Source of the DNA: Neisseriaceae bacterium
Lineage (GTDB): Bacteria > Pseudomonadota > Gammaproteobacteria > Burkholderiales > Chromobacteriaceae
Assembly: GCA_027489245.1 (NCBI GenBank)
Contig: JAIYAC010000021.1
Location: 62,001-126,000, forward strand
Direction: 5' to 3'
DNA length: 64,000 nt
The position numbers were made by a program, and so were the translations under genes. This document shows positions 21,371 through 31,050 of the stretch, piece by piece (positions within the stretch are counted from its first letter, which is position 1; every line of letters begins with the position of its first letter). A model generated the notes under the pieces. The model did not search any database, had not been told where the DNA came from, and saw nothing but the letters and a program-made list of their open reading frames with translations.

Positions 21371-22291
21371 ATGAATGATACCAATCACAAAAACCGATCA
21401 ATCATGCCGCTAAGACTGTCCCTGCGCGAACTGGAAGTGTTTGCCGCCGTCGCCGCCTGCGAGTCAGTAACGCGCGCCGCCGCCGAGGTGGCGCTGTCGC
21501 AATCGGCCGCCAGCCAGGCGCTGGCGCAGCTGGAGCAGGCGCTGGGCGTGCCGCTGTTTGACCGCATCGGCCGGGGCTTGCAGCTGAACGAACACGGCCG
21601 CGCGCTGTTGCCACGGGCGCGGGCGCTGCTGGACGAGGCGGCGGCGCTGCAAGACCTGTTTGGCGAGGCGGCGCTGTCGCTGCGGCTGGGCGCCAGTACC
21701 ACGATTGCCAACTACCTGTTGCCGCAGCGGCTGGCGGCCTTGCGCCAGCGTTGGCCGCAGTGCCGTGTGAGCCTGCAGGTGGCCAATACCCGCGACATCG
21801 TGGCGGCGGTGGCGGCGCTGCAGGCCGACTTTGGCCTGATAGAAGGCCCGTGCCACCACCCGGCACTGCACAGCCTGCCGTGGCAGCAGGACGAACTGCT
21901 GGTGTTTGCTGCGGCCAACCACCCGCTGGCGGGGCGGCCGGTGAGCCTGGCCGAGCTGGCGGCGGCGCCGTGGCTGCTGCGCGAGGCGGGCTCCGGCACC
22001 CGCGAGGAGGTAGAGCGCGTGCTGCTGCCGCATCTGGGCAGCCTGAACGTGGAAATGGAGCTGGGCGATTCCGAGGCCATCAAGCGTGCGGTGGCCGCCG
22101 GGTTGGGGGTGAGCTGTCTGTCGCGCCGCGTGGTGGCCGAGCTGCTGCACAGCGGCGCGCTGGTGCCGCTGCACACCACCTTGCCGCCGTTGCAGCGCAC
22201 ACTGTGGTGCATCCGCCACCGCGACAAGGTACCTGGCAGCAGCATGCGCGCCTTTTTGCAGCTGGATGGTTTGTCGCTTGAGGGCCGCTAA
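21371..22291 (+). CDS. LysR-family transcriptional regulator
   Basis: The 306-residue protein has an N-terminal winged HTH (about residues 16-75, with VTRAAAEVALSQSAASQALAQLE) and a type 2 periplasmic-binding effector domain. It resembles CysB/YeiE-type LysR proteins. It is divergent from yeiH with a 65-base AT-rich spacer that should hold both promoters and the operator. The start may instead be the ATG at 21404, which removes 11 residues. Confidence 0.88.
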   Translation: MNDTNHKNRSIMPLRLSLRELEVFAAVAACESVTRAAAEVALSQSAASQALAQLEQALGVPLFDRIGRGLQLNEHGRALLPRARALLDEAAALQDLFGEAALSLRLGASTTIANYLLPQRLAALRQRWPQCRVSLQVANTRDIVAAVAALQADFGLIEGPCHHPALHSLPWQQDELLVFAAANHPLAGRPVSLAELAAAPWLLREAGSGTREEVERVLLPHLGSLNVEMELGDSEAIKRAVAAGLGVSCLSRRVVAELLHSGALVPLHTTLPPLQRTLWCIRHRDKVPGSSMRAFLQLDGLSLEGR

Positions 22292-22400
22292 CCCAACCCG
22301 GATCCTGCGCTGCCTTTCCGTACCACGGTTACTGCCTGTGTCGGCCTGCATTGGCGCAGGTGCGCTGCCAGGTTTTGTTCGCTGTGCTTGCAACCCGTGC

Positions 22401-23015
22401 TTAGCCTGCCAGCGTGCGCCAAGCCATCAGCGCGGCAAAGCTGATGAGCAGCACGCCGCACAGCTGGTTGATGCGCCGCTGCCCCACCGGCCCCAGTCGC
22501 GCAAGTAGGCGCCCGCCGCCGTAGGCCAGTAGTAGCCACCACAGTGCCGAGCCGGCAAACACGCCCGCCACCATCCGCGCCGCGTCTGCCAAGCCGGGTT
22601 GCTGGCCGCCGGCCAGGCTGGCAAATACCGCGATAAACGACAGCATGGTCATCGGGTTGCTCAGGGTGAGCCCCAGCGCCGACAGGTAGGCGGCGAGCAG
22701 CCCGCCGCCTTCGCTCGCCTGGGCGGCATGGTTGGCCGCAGCACGGCGCAGCGTGCCCACGCCCATGTACAGCAGCAGCGCGCTACCGGCCAGCGCCAGC
22801 GGCGTGGCGATGGCGCTAAGGGTGTGCAGTAGCGTGCCCATGCCGGCCGCCACGGCGCTGGCGTACAGGCCATCGGCGCTGGCGGCGCCCAGGCCGGTGA
22901 CAAAACCGGTGGCCGGGCCACGGCGCAGCGTGCGTTCGATACACAGCAGGCCGATGGGGCCCACCGGTGCGGCGATGGCCAGCCCGATGGCGGCCGCTTC
23001 CAGAAACAGGCTCAT
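22401..23015 (-). CDS. LysE/RhtB family amino-acid exporter
   Basis: The 204-residue protein has about six membrane segments and the LysE family start (IGLAIAAPVGPIGLLCIERTLRRG) and the conserved S-N-P-x-T motif (LSNPMTMLSF). Members export amino acids or related compounds. A GGAGAA ribosome site precedes the ATG at 23015. The divergent gene encodes an Lrp/AsnC regulator, a classic pairing in which the regulator senses the exported amino acid. Confidence 0.88.
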   Translation of the reverse strand: MSLFLEAAAIGLAIAAPVGPIGLLCIERTLRRGPATGFVTGLGAASADGLYASAVAAGMGTLLHTLSAIATPLALAGSALLLYMGVGTLRRAAANHAAQASEGGGLLAAYLSALGLTLSNPMTMLSFIAVFASLAGGQQPGLADAARMVAGVFAGSALWWLLLAYGGGRLLARLGPVGQRRINQLCGVLLISFAALMAWRTLAG

Positions 23016-23136
23016 GGTGTTCTCCTTTGCTACGGCATAGTGTGGCGTGTCGCGTGGCGGCTGCCCATGCCGTATGGCAGGCTGTACGCTATGCTGACTT
23101 AACAAATGCAGGCTAAACGGCAGAAAGGCTTAACAA

Positions 23137-23580
23137 ATGGAAGTAGACGCCAAATCGTGGGCCATTCTGGCCGCACTGCAGGACAACGCCCGCCAATCGC
23201 TGACCGAGCTGGCGCAGGCGGTGGGGCTGTCGGTACCGGCGGTGTCGGAGCGGGTAAAACGGCTGGAAGAGGCGGGGGTGATACGCGGCTACCATGCGGT
23301 GGTGGCACCGCTGAAAGCGGGCTACGCGCTGTCGGCACTGGTGGGCATTACCGTGCCGCAGCCGGCCAAGAAAACGCTGCTGGACAGGTTGGCCGCCATG
23401 CCGGAGGTGCAAGAGTGCCACCATGTGACCGGGGTGGATTCCTATGTGTTTCGCGTGCTGGCGCGCGACGTGCAGCACCTGGAGCTGCTGGTATCGCACC
23501 TGAACGACCTGGGCGAGACGCGCACCAGCATCATTCTGTCTACGCCGCTGTCGGCGCGGCCGGTGTGCCCGCCGCGCTAG
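23137..23580 (+). CDS. Lrp/AsnC family regulator
   Basis: The 147-residue protein has an N-terminal HTH (about residues 5-55, LTELAQAVGLSVPAVSERVKRLE) and a C-terminal RAM ligand-binding domain. It is divergent from the LysE exporter gene with a 121-base spacer (23016-23136), so it most likely controls that gene in response to an amino acid. Confidence 0.9.
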   Translation: MEVDAKSWAILAALQDNARQSLTELAQAVGLSVPAVSERVKRLEEAGVIRGYHAVVAPLKAGYALSALVGITVPQPAKKTLLDRLAAMPEVQECHHVTGVDSYVFRVLARDVQHLELLVSHLNDLGETRTSIILSTPLSARPVCPPR

Positions 23581-23612
23581 GCAGTGGCGGCAGCGTGCTG
23601 CCGGATAAAACA

Positions 23613-23642
23613 ACAAGGCCCTGCCGGATGGCAGGGCCTTGT
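23613..23642. terminator. Bidirectional terminator between lrp-like and lipoprotein genes
   Basis: ACAAGGCCCTGCC (23613-23625) pairs with GGCAGGGCCTTGT (23630-23642), a 13-bp stem between two convergent genes. A GTTGGCCGCA copy follows at 23647. Confidence 0.75.
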
Positions 23643-23670
23643 GCTTTGCGGCCAACCTTGGCCATCGGCG

Positions 23671-24012
23671 CTAATCCACGCGGATATAGGCCCAGCCTTT
23701 GGCTTTCATGCAGCTGCGGTACAGGTCGTCGCGCTGCTCGGCGCTGGCGTCAAAGCTTTCGCGGCGCTCCGGCTCCCAGTAGCCCGGTCTCCAGGTGCAC
23801 TGGTTGTTGGCCGCACAGATTTGCCGTGGCGGCTGAAACGACGCCGGGCGCGTCACGCGCTCGCGCATCTCGGGCGGGAAGGTTTTGGCGGCATCCTGCT
23901 TGCACGGGTAGCTTTCGGCGTCAAAGTTGCGGGTGCCGTCGCCGTGGCGCCACTGGTAGGTGGCGCAGCCGGCCAGCAGGCTGCACAGCAGCAGCGGGAA
24001 GATGGCTTTCAT
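23671..24012 (-). CDS. Small lipoprotein of unknown function
   Basis: The 113-residue product has a lipoprotein signal peptide with lipobox LLAGC, so Cys16 is the predicted lipidated residue. The mature part is Cys-, Arg- and Trp-rich, with cysteines that could form disulfides. I do not recognise the family. It is encoded 10 bases downstream of lgt, the enzyme that would lipidate it, and is probably co-transcribed with lgt. Confidence 0.7.
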   Translation of the reverse strand: MKAIFPLLLCSLLAGCATYQWRHGDGTRNFDAESYPCKQDAAKTFPPEMRERVTRPASFQPPRQICAANNQCTWRPGYWEPERRESFDASAEQRDDLYRSCMKAKGWAYIRVD

Positions 24013-24022
24013 GGCACGCTCC

Positions 24023-24817
24023 TCAGGCAGTTTGCGGCTGGCGCGCGGCCCAGCGGTATAGCGCGATGCCGGCCACGATCATCGGCAAGCTTAGCCACTG
24101 CCCCATGCTGATCACATCGGACTGGCCAAAGATACCGGCATCTGGCGTGCGGAAGTATTCGGCAATGAAGCGGAAGCTGCCGTAGCCCATCAGGAATACG
24201 GCCGACACCTGGCCCACCGGGCGGCGGCGCGCCGAGAACAGCCACAGGATGACAAACAGCGCCAGGCCTTCCAGCAGCGCCTGGTACAGCTGCGACGGAT
24301 GGCGTGGCAGCATGTCTACGCGCGGGAAGATCATCGCCCACGGCAGGTCGGCCGGTGCCACGCGGCCCCATAGTTCACCATTGATGAAGTTACCCACGCG
24401 GCCTGCGGCCAACCCTGTGGGTACCAGCGGGGCGACAAAATCGGCTACCTGCCAGAAGCTGCTGCCTTGCTTGCGTGCAAACAGCGCCATGGCCACCAGT
24501 ACGCCGATAAAGCCGCCGTGGAAGCTCATGCCGCCTTTCCACACCATCAGGATTTCTGCCGGGTGCTGCAGGTAGTAGCCGGGCTGGTAAAACAGCACCT
24601 CGCCCAGGCGGCCGCCCAGCACCACGCCCAGCACGGCCCAGGTCAGAAAGTCGTCCAGGTCCTTGGCAGACCAGCCGCTCCAGGGCTGGCTTTTTACGCG
24701 CAGATTGCCCAGCCACAGAAACAGGCCGAAGCCCAGCAGGTACATCAGGCCGTACCAGTGCACGGCCAGTGGGCCCAGGTGGATGGCGACGGGGTCAAAC
24801 TGAGGATGGATCAGCAT
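24023..24817 (-). CDS. lgt: Prolipoprotein diacylglyceryl transferase
   Basis: Lgt transfers diacylglycerol from phosphatidylglycerol to the lipobox cysteine of prolipoproteins in the inner membrane. The 264-residue protein has about seven membrane segments, [11 protein letters not shown] near the N-terminus, [10 protein letters not shown], and the family signature [14 protein letters not shown]. It precedes a small lipoprotein gene on the same strand. The divergent ilvD starts about 220 bases away. Confidence 0.95.
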   Translation of the reverse strand: MLIHPQFDPVAIHLGPLAVHWYGLMYLLGFGLFLWLGNLRVKSQPWSGWSAKDLDDFLTWAVLGVVLGGRLGEVLFYQPGYYLQHPAEILMVWKGGMSFHGGFIGVLVAMALFARKQGSSFWQVADFVAPLVPTGLAAGRVGNFINGELWGRVAPADLPWAMIFPRVDMLPRHPSQLYQALLEGLALFVILWLFSARRRPVGQVSAVFLMGYGSFRFIAEYFRTPDAGIFGQSDVISMGQWLSLPMIVAGIALYRWAARQPQTA

Positions 24818-25037
24818 TTGTCAGTAATGTGCGTTTGCGGTAAAAGGAAGATCGAAATTATACGGAAAGCGCCAGGTGGCGTCCCGACGCGATCATGACG
24901 GGATGGTGCCATTAACAGAAACTTCACGCACCCGGAAGTTCCTGCCAGCTGCTCACAGAAGCGGCGATGCGCGCAAACAGGACAAGATTCAGGCTGTGCC
25001 CCCGTGGCGCAGGCAAAGAGACCCAAAGGATAAAGCC

Positions 25038-26894
25038 ATGCCGCAATACCGTTCCAAGACCTCTACCGCAGGCCGCAATATGGCCGGTGCCCGTGCGCTG
25101 TGGCGCGCTACCGGCATGAAGGACGAAGACTTCCAGAAGCCTATTATCGCCATTGCCAACAGCTTCACCCAGTTCGTGCCCGGCCACGTGCACCTGCACA
25201 ATATGGGCCAGCTGGTGGCGCGTGAGATCGAGCGCGCCGGCGGCGTCGCCAAAGAATTCAATACCATCGCCGTGGACGACGGCATCGCCATGGGCCATGG
25301 CGGCATGCTGTACAGCCTGCCCAGCCGCGACCTGATCGCCGACAGCGTGGAATACATGGTGAACGCCCACTGCGCCGACGCGCTGGTGTGCATCTCCAAC
25401 TGTGACAAGATCACCCCAGGCATGCTGATGGCCGCGCTGCGTCTGAACATTCCGGTGGTGTTTGTGTCCGGCGGCCCGATGGAAGCCGGCAAAGTGCAGT
25501 GGGGCAACGACATCCGCAAGCTGGACCTGGTAGACGCCATGGTGGAAGCGGCCAACAGCGCGGTGTCCGACGCCGACGTGGACAAGGTAGAGCGCAGCGC
25601 CTGCCCGACCTGCGGCTCCTGTTCCGGCATGTTTACCGCCAACTCGATGAACTGCCTGACCGAAGCGCTGGGCCTGTCCCTGCCGGGTAACGGCAGCCTG
25701 CTGGCTACCCACGCCGACCGCAAAGAGCTGTTCCTGAAGGCTGGCCGCCTGATTGTGGAGATCACCAAGCGCCACTACGAGCAGGACGACTACAGCGTGC
25801 TGCCACGCAGCATCGCCACCAAGGCCGCGTTCGAGAACGCCATGAGCCTGGACGTGGCCATGGGTGGCTCCACCAATACCGTGCTGCACCTGCTGGCCGC
25901 CGCTAGCGAAGCTGGTGTGGATTTCAAGATGGCCGATATCGACCGCATCTCGCGCAGCGTGCCGTGCCTGTCCAAGGTAGCGCCGGCCACGCAGAAGTAC
26001 CATATGGAAGACGTACACCGCGCCGGTGGTGTAATCGCCATCCTGGCCGAGCTGGACCGCGCCGGCTTGATCCAGCGCGACGTACCCACCGTACACAGCC
26101 CCAGCATGGGCGCCGGTATCGAGGCCTGGGACGTGATGCGCCACGGCCCGGACAGCGAGCCGCACCGCTTCTACCGCGCCGCACCTGGCGGCGTGCCCAC
26201 CACCATCGCCTTTAGCCAGAGCATGCGCTACCCCACGCTGGACGACGACCGCGCCGAAGGCTGCATCCGCGACAAGGCCAACGCCTACTCGCAAGACGGC
26301 GGCCTGGCGGTGCTGTACGGCAATATCGCCGAGCGGGGCTGCATTGTGAAAACCGCTGGTGTGGACGATTCCATCCTCACATTTACCGGCCGCGCCCGCG
26401 TGTTTGAAAGCCAGGACGACGCCGTGGCAGCGATTCTGGCCGACCAGGTTGTGGCGGGTGACGTGGTGGTCATTCGCTACGAAGGCCCGAAAGGTGGCCC
26501 CGGCATGCAGGAAATGCTGTACCCCACCAGCTACCTGAAATCCAAAGGCCTGGGTAAAGCCTGCGCGCTGCTCACCGACGGCCGTTTCTCCGGTGGTACC
26601 TCCGGCCTGTCCATCGGCCACGTATCACCGGAAGCTGCCGAAGGCGGCGCCATTGGCCTGGTGGAAGAGGGCGATACCATCGAGATCGACATCCCTAACC
26701 GTGGCATCCAGCTGGCGGTGAGCGCGGAAACGTTGGCCGCACGCCGTGCCGCCCAGGAAGCCCGTGGTGCGCAGGCCTGGAAGCCGCAGGACCGCCAGCG
26801 CGTGGTGAGCCCGGCGCTACGCGCCTACGCCGCCATGACCACTAGTGCCGATACCGGCGCGGTGCGCGACGTGTCGCAGGTAGAGCGCAAGTAA
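25038..26894 (+). CDS. ilvD: Dihydroxy-acid dehydratase
   Basis: IlvD dehydrates dihydroxy acids in branched-chain amino-acid synthesis using an iron-sulfur cluster. The 618-residue length matches the enzyme. The sequence shows the cluster cysteine regions ([14 protein letters not shown] and [19 protein letters not shown]) and [20 protein letters not shown] near the C-terminus. The ATG at 25038 follows AAAGGATAAAG; a longer in-frame extension upstream is not supported. Confidence 0.96.
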   Translation: MPQYRSKTSTAGRNMAGARALWRATGMKDEDFQKPIIAIANSFTQFVPGHVHLHNMGQLVAREIERAGGVAKEFNTIAVDDGIAMGHGGMLYSLPSRDLIADSVEYMVNAHCADALVCISNCDKITPGMLMAALRLNIPVVFVSGGPMEAGKVQWGNDIRKLDLVDAMVEAANSAVSDADVDKVERSACPTCGSCSGMFTANSMNCLTEALGLSLPGNGSLLATHADRKELFLKAGRLIVEITKRHYEQDDYSVLPRSIATKAAFENAMSLDVAMGGSTNTVLHLLAAASEAGVDFKMADIDRISRSVPCLSKVAPATQKYHMEDVHRAGGVIAILAELDRAGLIQRDVPTVHSPSMGAGIEAWDVMRHGPDSEPHRFYRAAPGGVPTTIAFSQSMRYPTLDDDRAEGCIRDKANAYSQDGGLAVLYGNIAERGCIVKTAGVDDSILTFTGRARVFESQDDAVAAILADQVVAGDVVVIRYEGPKGGPGMQEMLYPTSYLKSKGLGKACALLTDGRFSGGTSGLSIGHVSPEAAEGGAIGLVEEGDTIEIDIPNRGIQLAVSAETLAARRAAQEARGAQAWKPQDRQRVVSPALRAYAAMTTSADTGAVRDVSQVERK

Positions 26895-26910
26895 GTAGGC
26901 GATCACGCTA

Positions 26911-26952
26911 AAAAAACCGCCGTATTGCCCCAGGGCAGTGCGGCGGTTTTTT
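26911..26952. terminator. Terminator of ilvD
   Basis: AAAAAACCGCC (26911-26921) pairs with GGCGGTTTTTT (26942-26952). The stem ends in a six-T run. Confidence 0.85.
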
Positions 26953-27184
26953 ATTGGGTACCAGGATTGTTGTTTTATGTTGGCTGTGCCATTTACTTTT
27001 ATTGCCGTCGATAAATGCCTTACCGCGGGGTGTGCATAATAAGCCGCAATCTGAAATGCAGGTTTATATGAAACACCATGGCTGCCTTTTGTATCGTTTC
27101 TGCTTTCGATATGAATAGGCTGGTCTGCAATAGGTCAGGCTGGTTGGTATTTATTTGCCATGCCTGACGCAGGAAAGGGCTGGC

Positions 27185-30100
27185 ATGCGTTTATTGATGA
27201 TTTTTGGGTGGTGGCTGCGTCGCGCCTTCATGGCAGGGTGTTTGTGGCTGGCAGGGGGGGCGCTGGCGCTCACCATCCCGGTGACACCGTTGGGTGCTGG
27301 CCAAGTGGTTGAGCCTAATGTGTTGTATTTGCTGGATGATTCCGGGTCGATGATGTGGGACATCATGCCGGATGAGGGCGTGACCAATGGTTACCATGGC
27401 TGGCTGTTTCCGCTTCCAGATGATACTTATGGTGCCTCGCTTTACTATACCACCTCCGATTTAAGTACGGCTTATGGCGGTAAATCTGATTGGTATCAGA
27501 TTTATATGGCGCTGCCCAGCTTTGCTGATAATAATATCTATAGTATTTACTTGAGGTCTAGCCGAAATAACAGTGTTTACTACGACCCCGCCAGAACTTA
27601 CCGACCTTGGCTGGATAGTAACGGCTTGCCCTTTGGTGTCGATGCGCCGTTGCAAAATGCTAACCCGCGCAAGGCTTACTGGAACGCGGCTAACAAAGGT
27701 AGCGGCAGTATTAACCTGACGGTGTCCAACACCAGCACCGATGCTGGGCAGCCTACCGTGCACTGGTTCAGCTCGACGGCCAGCGATTATAGCCAGGCAG
27801 CCGCCAGCCGCAGCGTGTCCTCGCTTACCGGGGTGAGTTATTACCCGATGACATTTTATGTTTACGATGCCGGGCCATCGGGTAACCCTAATCTTGCCAG
27901 TAGTTACACCCGCTATCAGATGCGCGGCAGCACGCTGTACAAGCGCAAATTGCCCAATGGCACCGAGATCAATGCCGGGGCCGAGTTATCGTGGGCGGAT
28001 GGCAAGGTTCGCCGCACTGTAGCAGAAGAGCAGATCAACTTTGCCAACTGGTTCCAGTATTACCGCTCGCGCTTTTTGGCCTTCAAGGCGGCCAGTAGCC
28101 ATGCGTTTGCCGACCTGGGCACGGCTTACCGCATAGGCTTGGCCAGCATCAATCTACGCGGCACCAGTAGTTATGAGTTTCTGGTGCCGCAAAGCGGTAA
28201 TTTTTCCGGCAGCAATCGGCAGACCTTTTTTGACCGCCTATTGGCTTTGCCCATCAGTCTGAACGGAACCCCGTTAAGGGGAGCGTTGCGATGGGCCGGG
28301 AACAAGTACCGCGATGAATACTGGCAAGACGGTATCGAGTGTCGCCGTGCCTTTGCGCTGATGACCACCGATGGTAGCTGGAATGTTGAAGCAGGCTTGT
28401 CGATGGGGAATGTCGATGGTGATGCAGGCGCCCCCTACGCCGATAATGTCGCGGATACGCTGGCCGACGTGGCGATGTATTACTGGAAAACCGACCTTTC
28501 TGCTCTGGCTAATCTGGTACCAGCCAAAGAGAGTAACCCGCAAACCCAGCAACACATGACCACCATAGGGTTAACGCTGGGCAAGCACGGCCTGCTTGAC
28601 CCCAAAACTGATCTGCCCGCCCTGAAAAGTGGTGCGCTCAAATGGCCGGACCCATTTGGCAGCGGAGCCGCCAAGATGGATGATTTGTGGCATGCCACCA
28701 TCAATAGCCGTGGCAGCTTCATTTCTGCCGAAGACCCTGAACAGCTACGTCTTGGCTTGGTAGATGCCTTCAAGGATATCGATAATAGCGTGTCCAGCCA
28801 CAGTGCCGGTGCGGTAAGCGGTGCGGCTTATACCGCTGCCAGCCTGTATTTTCAGGGGCAGTTTTCCGCCAATGGCTGGTACGGGCAGCTGGATGCCTAT
28901 GGCTTGGCCCGTTTGGGCAAGGGTTACTTCATTGTGAACCCACCCAAGTGGCGTGCCAGCGAGCGCTTGGCACTGAATGGCAACCGCCAAATCTTTACCA
29001 GCACCCTGAACGGTGCCAGCACGCTGCCGTTTACGGCTACCGGTCTCGGGGTGGTGAACATGGCCGTGAATGGCCTCAATCCTTCTTTGGTGGATTACTT
29101 GCGTGGCGGGCGCAGTAATGAGAGCCCAGCCGGTTTGAAATACCGCAAGCGTAGTGAATTACTGGGTGACATCATCGATTCCAGCCCCTTGTATATAGGG
29201 AAACCGTCGGACAAGTTGCCCTTGCATCAGTTACGGCCAGCCATGGTGTATGTTGCGGCCAACGATGGCATGCTGCATGCGTTTGACGTGGCTACTGGCG
29301 ATGAGCGCTTTGCCTATATCCCGTCCGCGGTATTGGGGCGCCTGGCAGGCCTGGCCGACACCGATTACGGCGCCAAACACCAGTATTTGATGGACGGCCA
29401 GCTCAGTACGGCAGAGGCACAGATCGGTAGCGAATACCGAACCCTGCTGGCAGGGAGCCAGGGTCGTGGCGGGGAAAGCCTGTTTTTGCTGGACGTTACC
29501 GAGCCACAGAATATCCTGGAAAGCACGCTAGCCAATGCCCGTCCGCTACTGTGGGAGTTCAGCCATCTGAACGACCCTTATCTTGGCAAGTTGTACCAGT
29601 CAGCCCCACGCATTGCCCGCCTCAATGACGGCAAGGACTATGTGCTGGCACCGAATGGTTACAACAGCCTGCTAGGCGGGGCGCATCTGTTTGTATTGCC
29701 TGTCAGCAACCCGACACACGCGTGGCTGCCTGGTTTTAACTATTGGCGATTAAGTGCCAGTTTGCTGCCTGGTAACGGCTTGTCCGCCATCACACCATAC
29801 GACATGGACGCGAACGGTACGGTAGATCTGGTGTATGCCGGTGACCTGAAAGGCAATTTGTGGAAGTTCGACCTGAGCAGTAACGACCCGCTGTACTGGA
29901 AAGTAGGGCTGGCAGGGCAGCCGCTGTACAAAGCGCTGGGCCCGAATAATTTACCGCAGCCTATCGTATCGGCCCCTGTGCTTGCGCCGCACCCGGACGG
30001 CAAACCCGTGCCGGTCACCGCCACGCGCCCAGGGGTGATGGTATATGTGGGAACCGGGCGCTTTCTGGATGCTTGCGATCAGGCCGGCGCGCAATGTGTT

Positions 30101-30799
30101 GGCGAAGACAGCGTTGACTCGATATACGGTGTATGGGACTACGGCGGCCAGGTGTGCCAGCGCAAGGAGTTGCAGCAGCAAGCGCTGAGCAACGCCAGCA
30201 TTCCCGACACCGTGGATGGCACCTTCCGCAAGGTGACCAAGCGTGCCCTGGTGTACCCGCCACAAACCCTCTATGCCACGCCCTGTATGACCGGGGTGAC
30301 ACCGCGCAGCCAGGTGGCCGGGCCAGGTGGCAACTTTGCGTTCCCTGCATTTGGCCTACCCCAGGCTGAACGGGTGAAAAACAGCAGCTACTGGCTAGGC
30401 TGGTTTATCGATCTGCCTGCAGATGGCGAACGGGTGGTGGGCCACTTGCGCTACGACCGCAAGCGTCTGGAAGTGCAAACGTATATTCCGTCGGCTGTGG
30501 GTAGCAAAGCGTGTGGTGCGGCCAACGATGTCAGTTATATCTTGCGGTTGAATTACCAGAATGGCGGCCCGTTCACCCGGCCACGCTTTTTGCACCCGCA
30601 GCTTGATGCGGCGCTGGCAACAAAACAGGCCGATGCTTTTGATGTGGTTGGTTTGCGCCAGCAGGGGGCTTTGGGGCGTACGGCAATTAGCAACTCGACC
30701 TTGCTGGCCAATACCAATGGCGGCACTGGTGGGCCGGTTATCGAGCCGGGAGGGCGTACGGTACGCAGGGTGAGTTGGCGGGAAATTATCTCAGATTAA
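27185..30799 (+). CDS. pilY1: PilY1/PilC-type pilus tip adhesin, copy 1
   Basis: PilY1/PilC proteins sit at the tip of type IV pili and act in adhesion and pilus extension. The 1204-residue product has a signal peptide (about residues 1-29), a von Willebrand-like region with a MIDAS-type DDSGSMMWD, and a C-terminal PilY1 beta-propeller. The propeller calcium loop starts at Asp873 (DMDANGTVD, then YAGDLKGNLWKFD). It ends with VSWREI, shared by all three copies. The ATG at 27185 follows AGGAAAGG. A run of seven G at 27254-27260 lies in the signal-peptide codons 24-26. No minor pilin genes are adjacent, and the 5' leader is AT-rich. Confidence 0.88.
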   Translation: MRLLMIFGWWLRRAFMAGCLWLAGGALALTIPVTPLGAGQVVEPNVLYLLDDSGSMMWDIMPDEGVTNGYHGWLFPLPDDTYGASLYYTTSDLSTAYGGKSDWYQIYMALPSFADNNIYSIYLRSSRNNSVYYDPARTYRPWLDSNGLPFGVDAPLQNANPRKAYWNAANKGSGSINLTVSNTSTDAGQPTVHWFSSTASDYSQAAASRSVSSLTGVSYYPMTFYVYDAGPSGNPNLASSYTRYQMRGSTLYKRKLPNGTEINAGAELSWADGKVRRTVAEEQINFANWFQYYRSRFLAFKAASSHAFADLGTAYRIGLASINLRGTSSYEFLVPQSGNFSGSNRQTFFDRLLALPISLNGTPLRGALRWAGNKYRDEYWQDGIECRRAFALMTTDGSWNVEAGLSMGNVDGDAGAPYADNVADTLADVAMYYWKTDLSALANLVPAKESNPQTQQHMTTIGLTLGKHGLLDPKTDLPALKSGALKWPDPFGSGAAKMDDLWHATINSRGSFISAEDPEQLRLGLVDAFKDIDNSVSSHSAGAVSGAAYTAASLYFQGQFSANGWYGQLDAYGLARLGKGYFIVNPPKWRASERLALNGNRQIFTSTLNGASTLPFTATGLGVVNMAVNGLNPSLVDYLRGGRSNESPAGLKYRKRSELLGDIIDSSPLYIGKPSDKLPLHQLRPAMVYVAANDGMLHAFDVATGDERFAYIPSAVLGRLAGLADTDYGAKHQYLMDGQLSTAEAQIGSEYRTLLAGSQGRGGESLFLLDVTEPQNILESTLANARPLLWEFSHLNDPYLGKLYQSAPRIARLNDGKDYVLAPNGYNSLLGGAHLFVLPVSNPTHAWLPGFNYWRLSASLLPGNGLSAITPYDMDANGTVDLVYAGDLKGNLWKFDLSSNDPLYWKVGLAGQPLYKALGPNNLPQPIVSAPVLAPHPDGKPVPVTATRPGVMVYVGTGRFLDACDQAGAQCVGEDSVDSIYGVWDYGGQVCQRKELQQQALSNASIPDTVDGTFRKVTKRALVYPPQTLYATPCMTGVTPRSQVAGPGGNFAFPAFGLPQAERVKNSSYWLGWFIDLPADGERVVGHLRYDRKRLEVQTYIPSAVGSKACGAANDVSYILRLNYQNGGPFTRPRFLHPQLDAALATKQADAFDVVGLRQQGALGRTAISNSTLLANTNGGTGGPVIEPGGRTVRRVSWREIISD

Positions 30800-30817
30800 T
30801 TGTAAATTAATTGCTAT

Positions 30818-30856
30818 AAAATTAAAGCCGACTAAATGCTGGCTTTAATTTTATCT
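30818..30856 (+). terminator. Terminator after pilY1 copy 1
   Basis: AAAATTAAAGCC (30818-30829) pairs perfectly with GGCTTTAATTTT (30841-30852), a 12-bp stem ending in T residues. Confidence 0.75.
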
Positions 30857-31050
30857 GGCGCCTGTAAAAAACCGTGTTGTTATTGTGGTTGGTATTTATA
30901 TCGATACTAAAGGCTGGATATATAAGGCTTTAGCTCAATGGGATATTTAGATGGGTGGGCAGATAGATAAGTTGCATTTTCATAAGTTATCTTATCGACT
31001 ATCATATAGATGAAGATAAAAATGCACCTATATCAATAGCAGGAGTCGCC

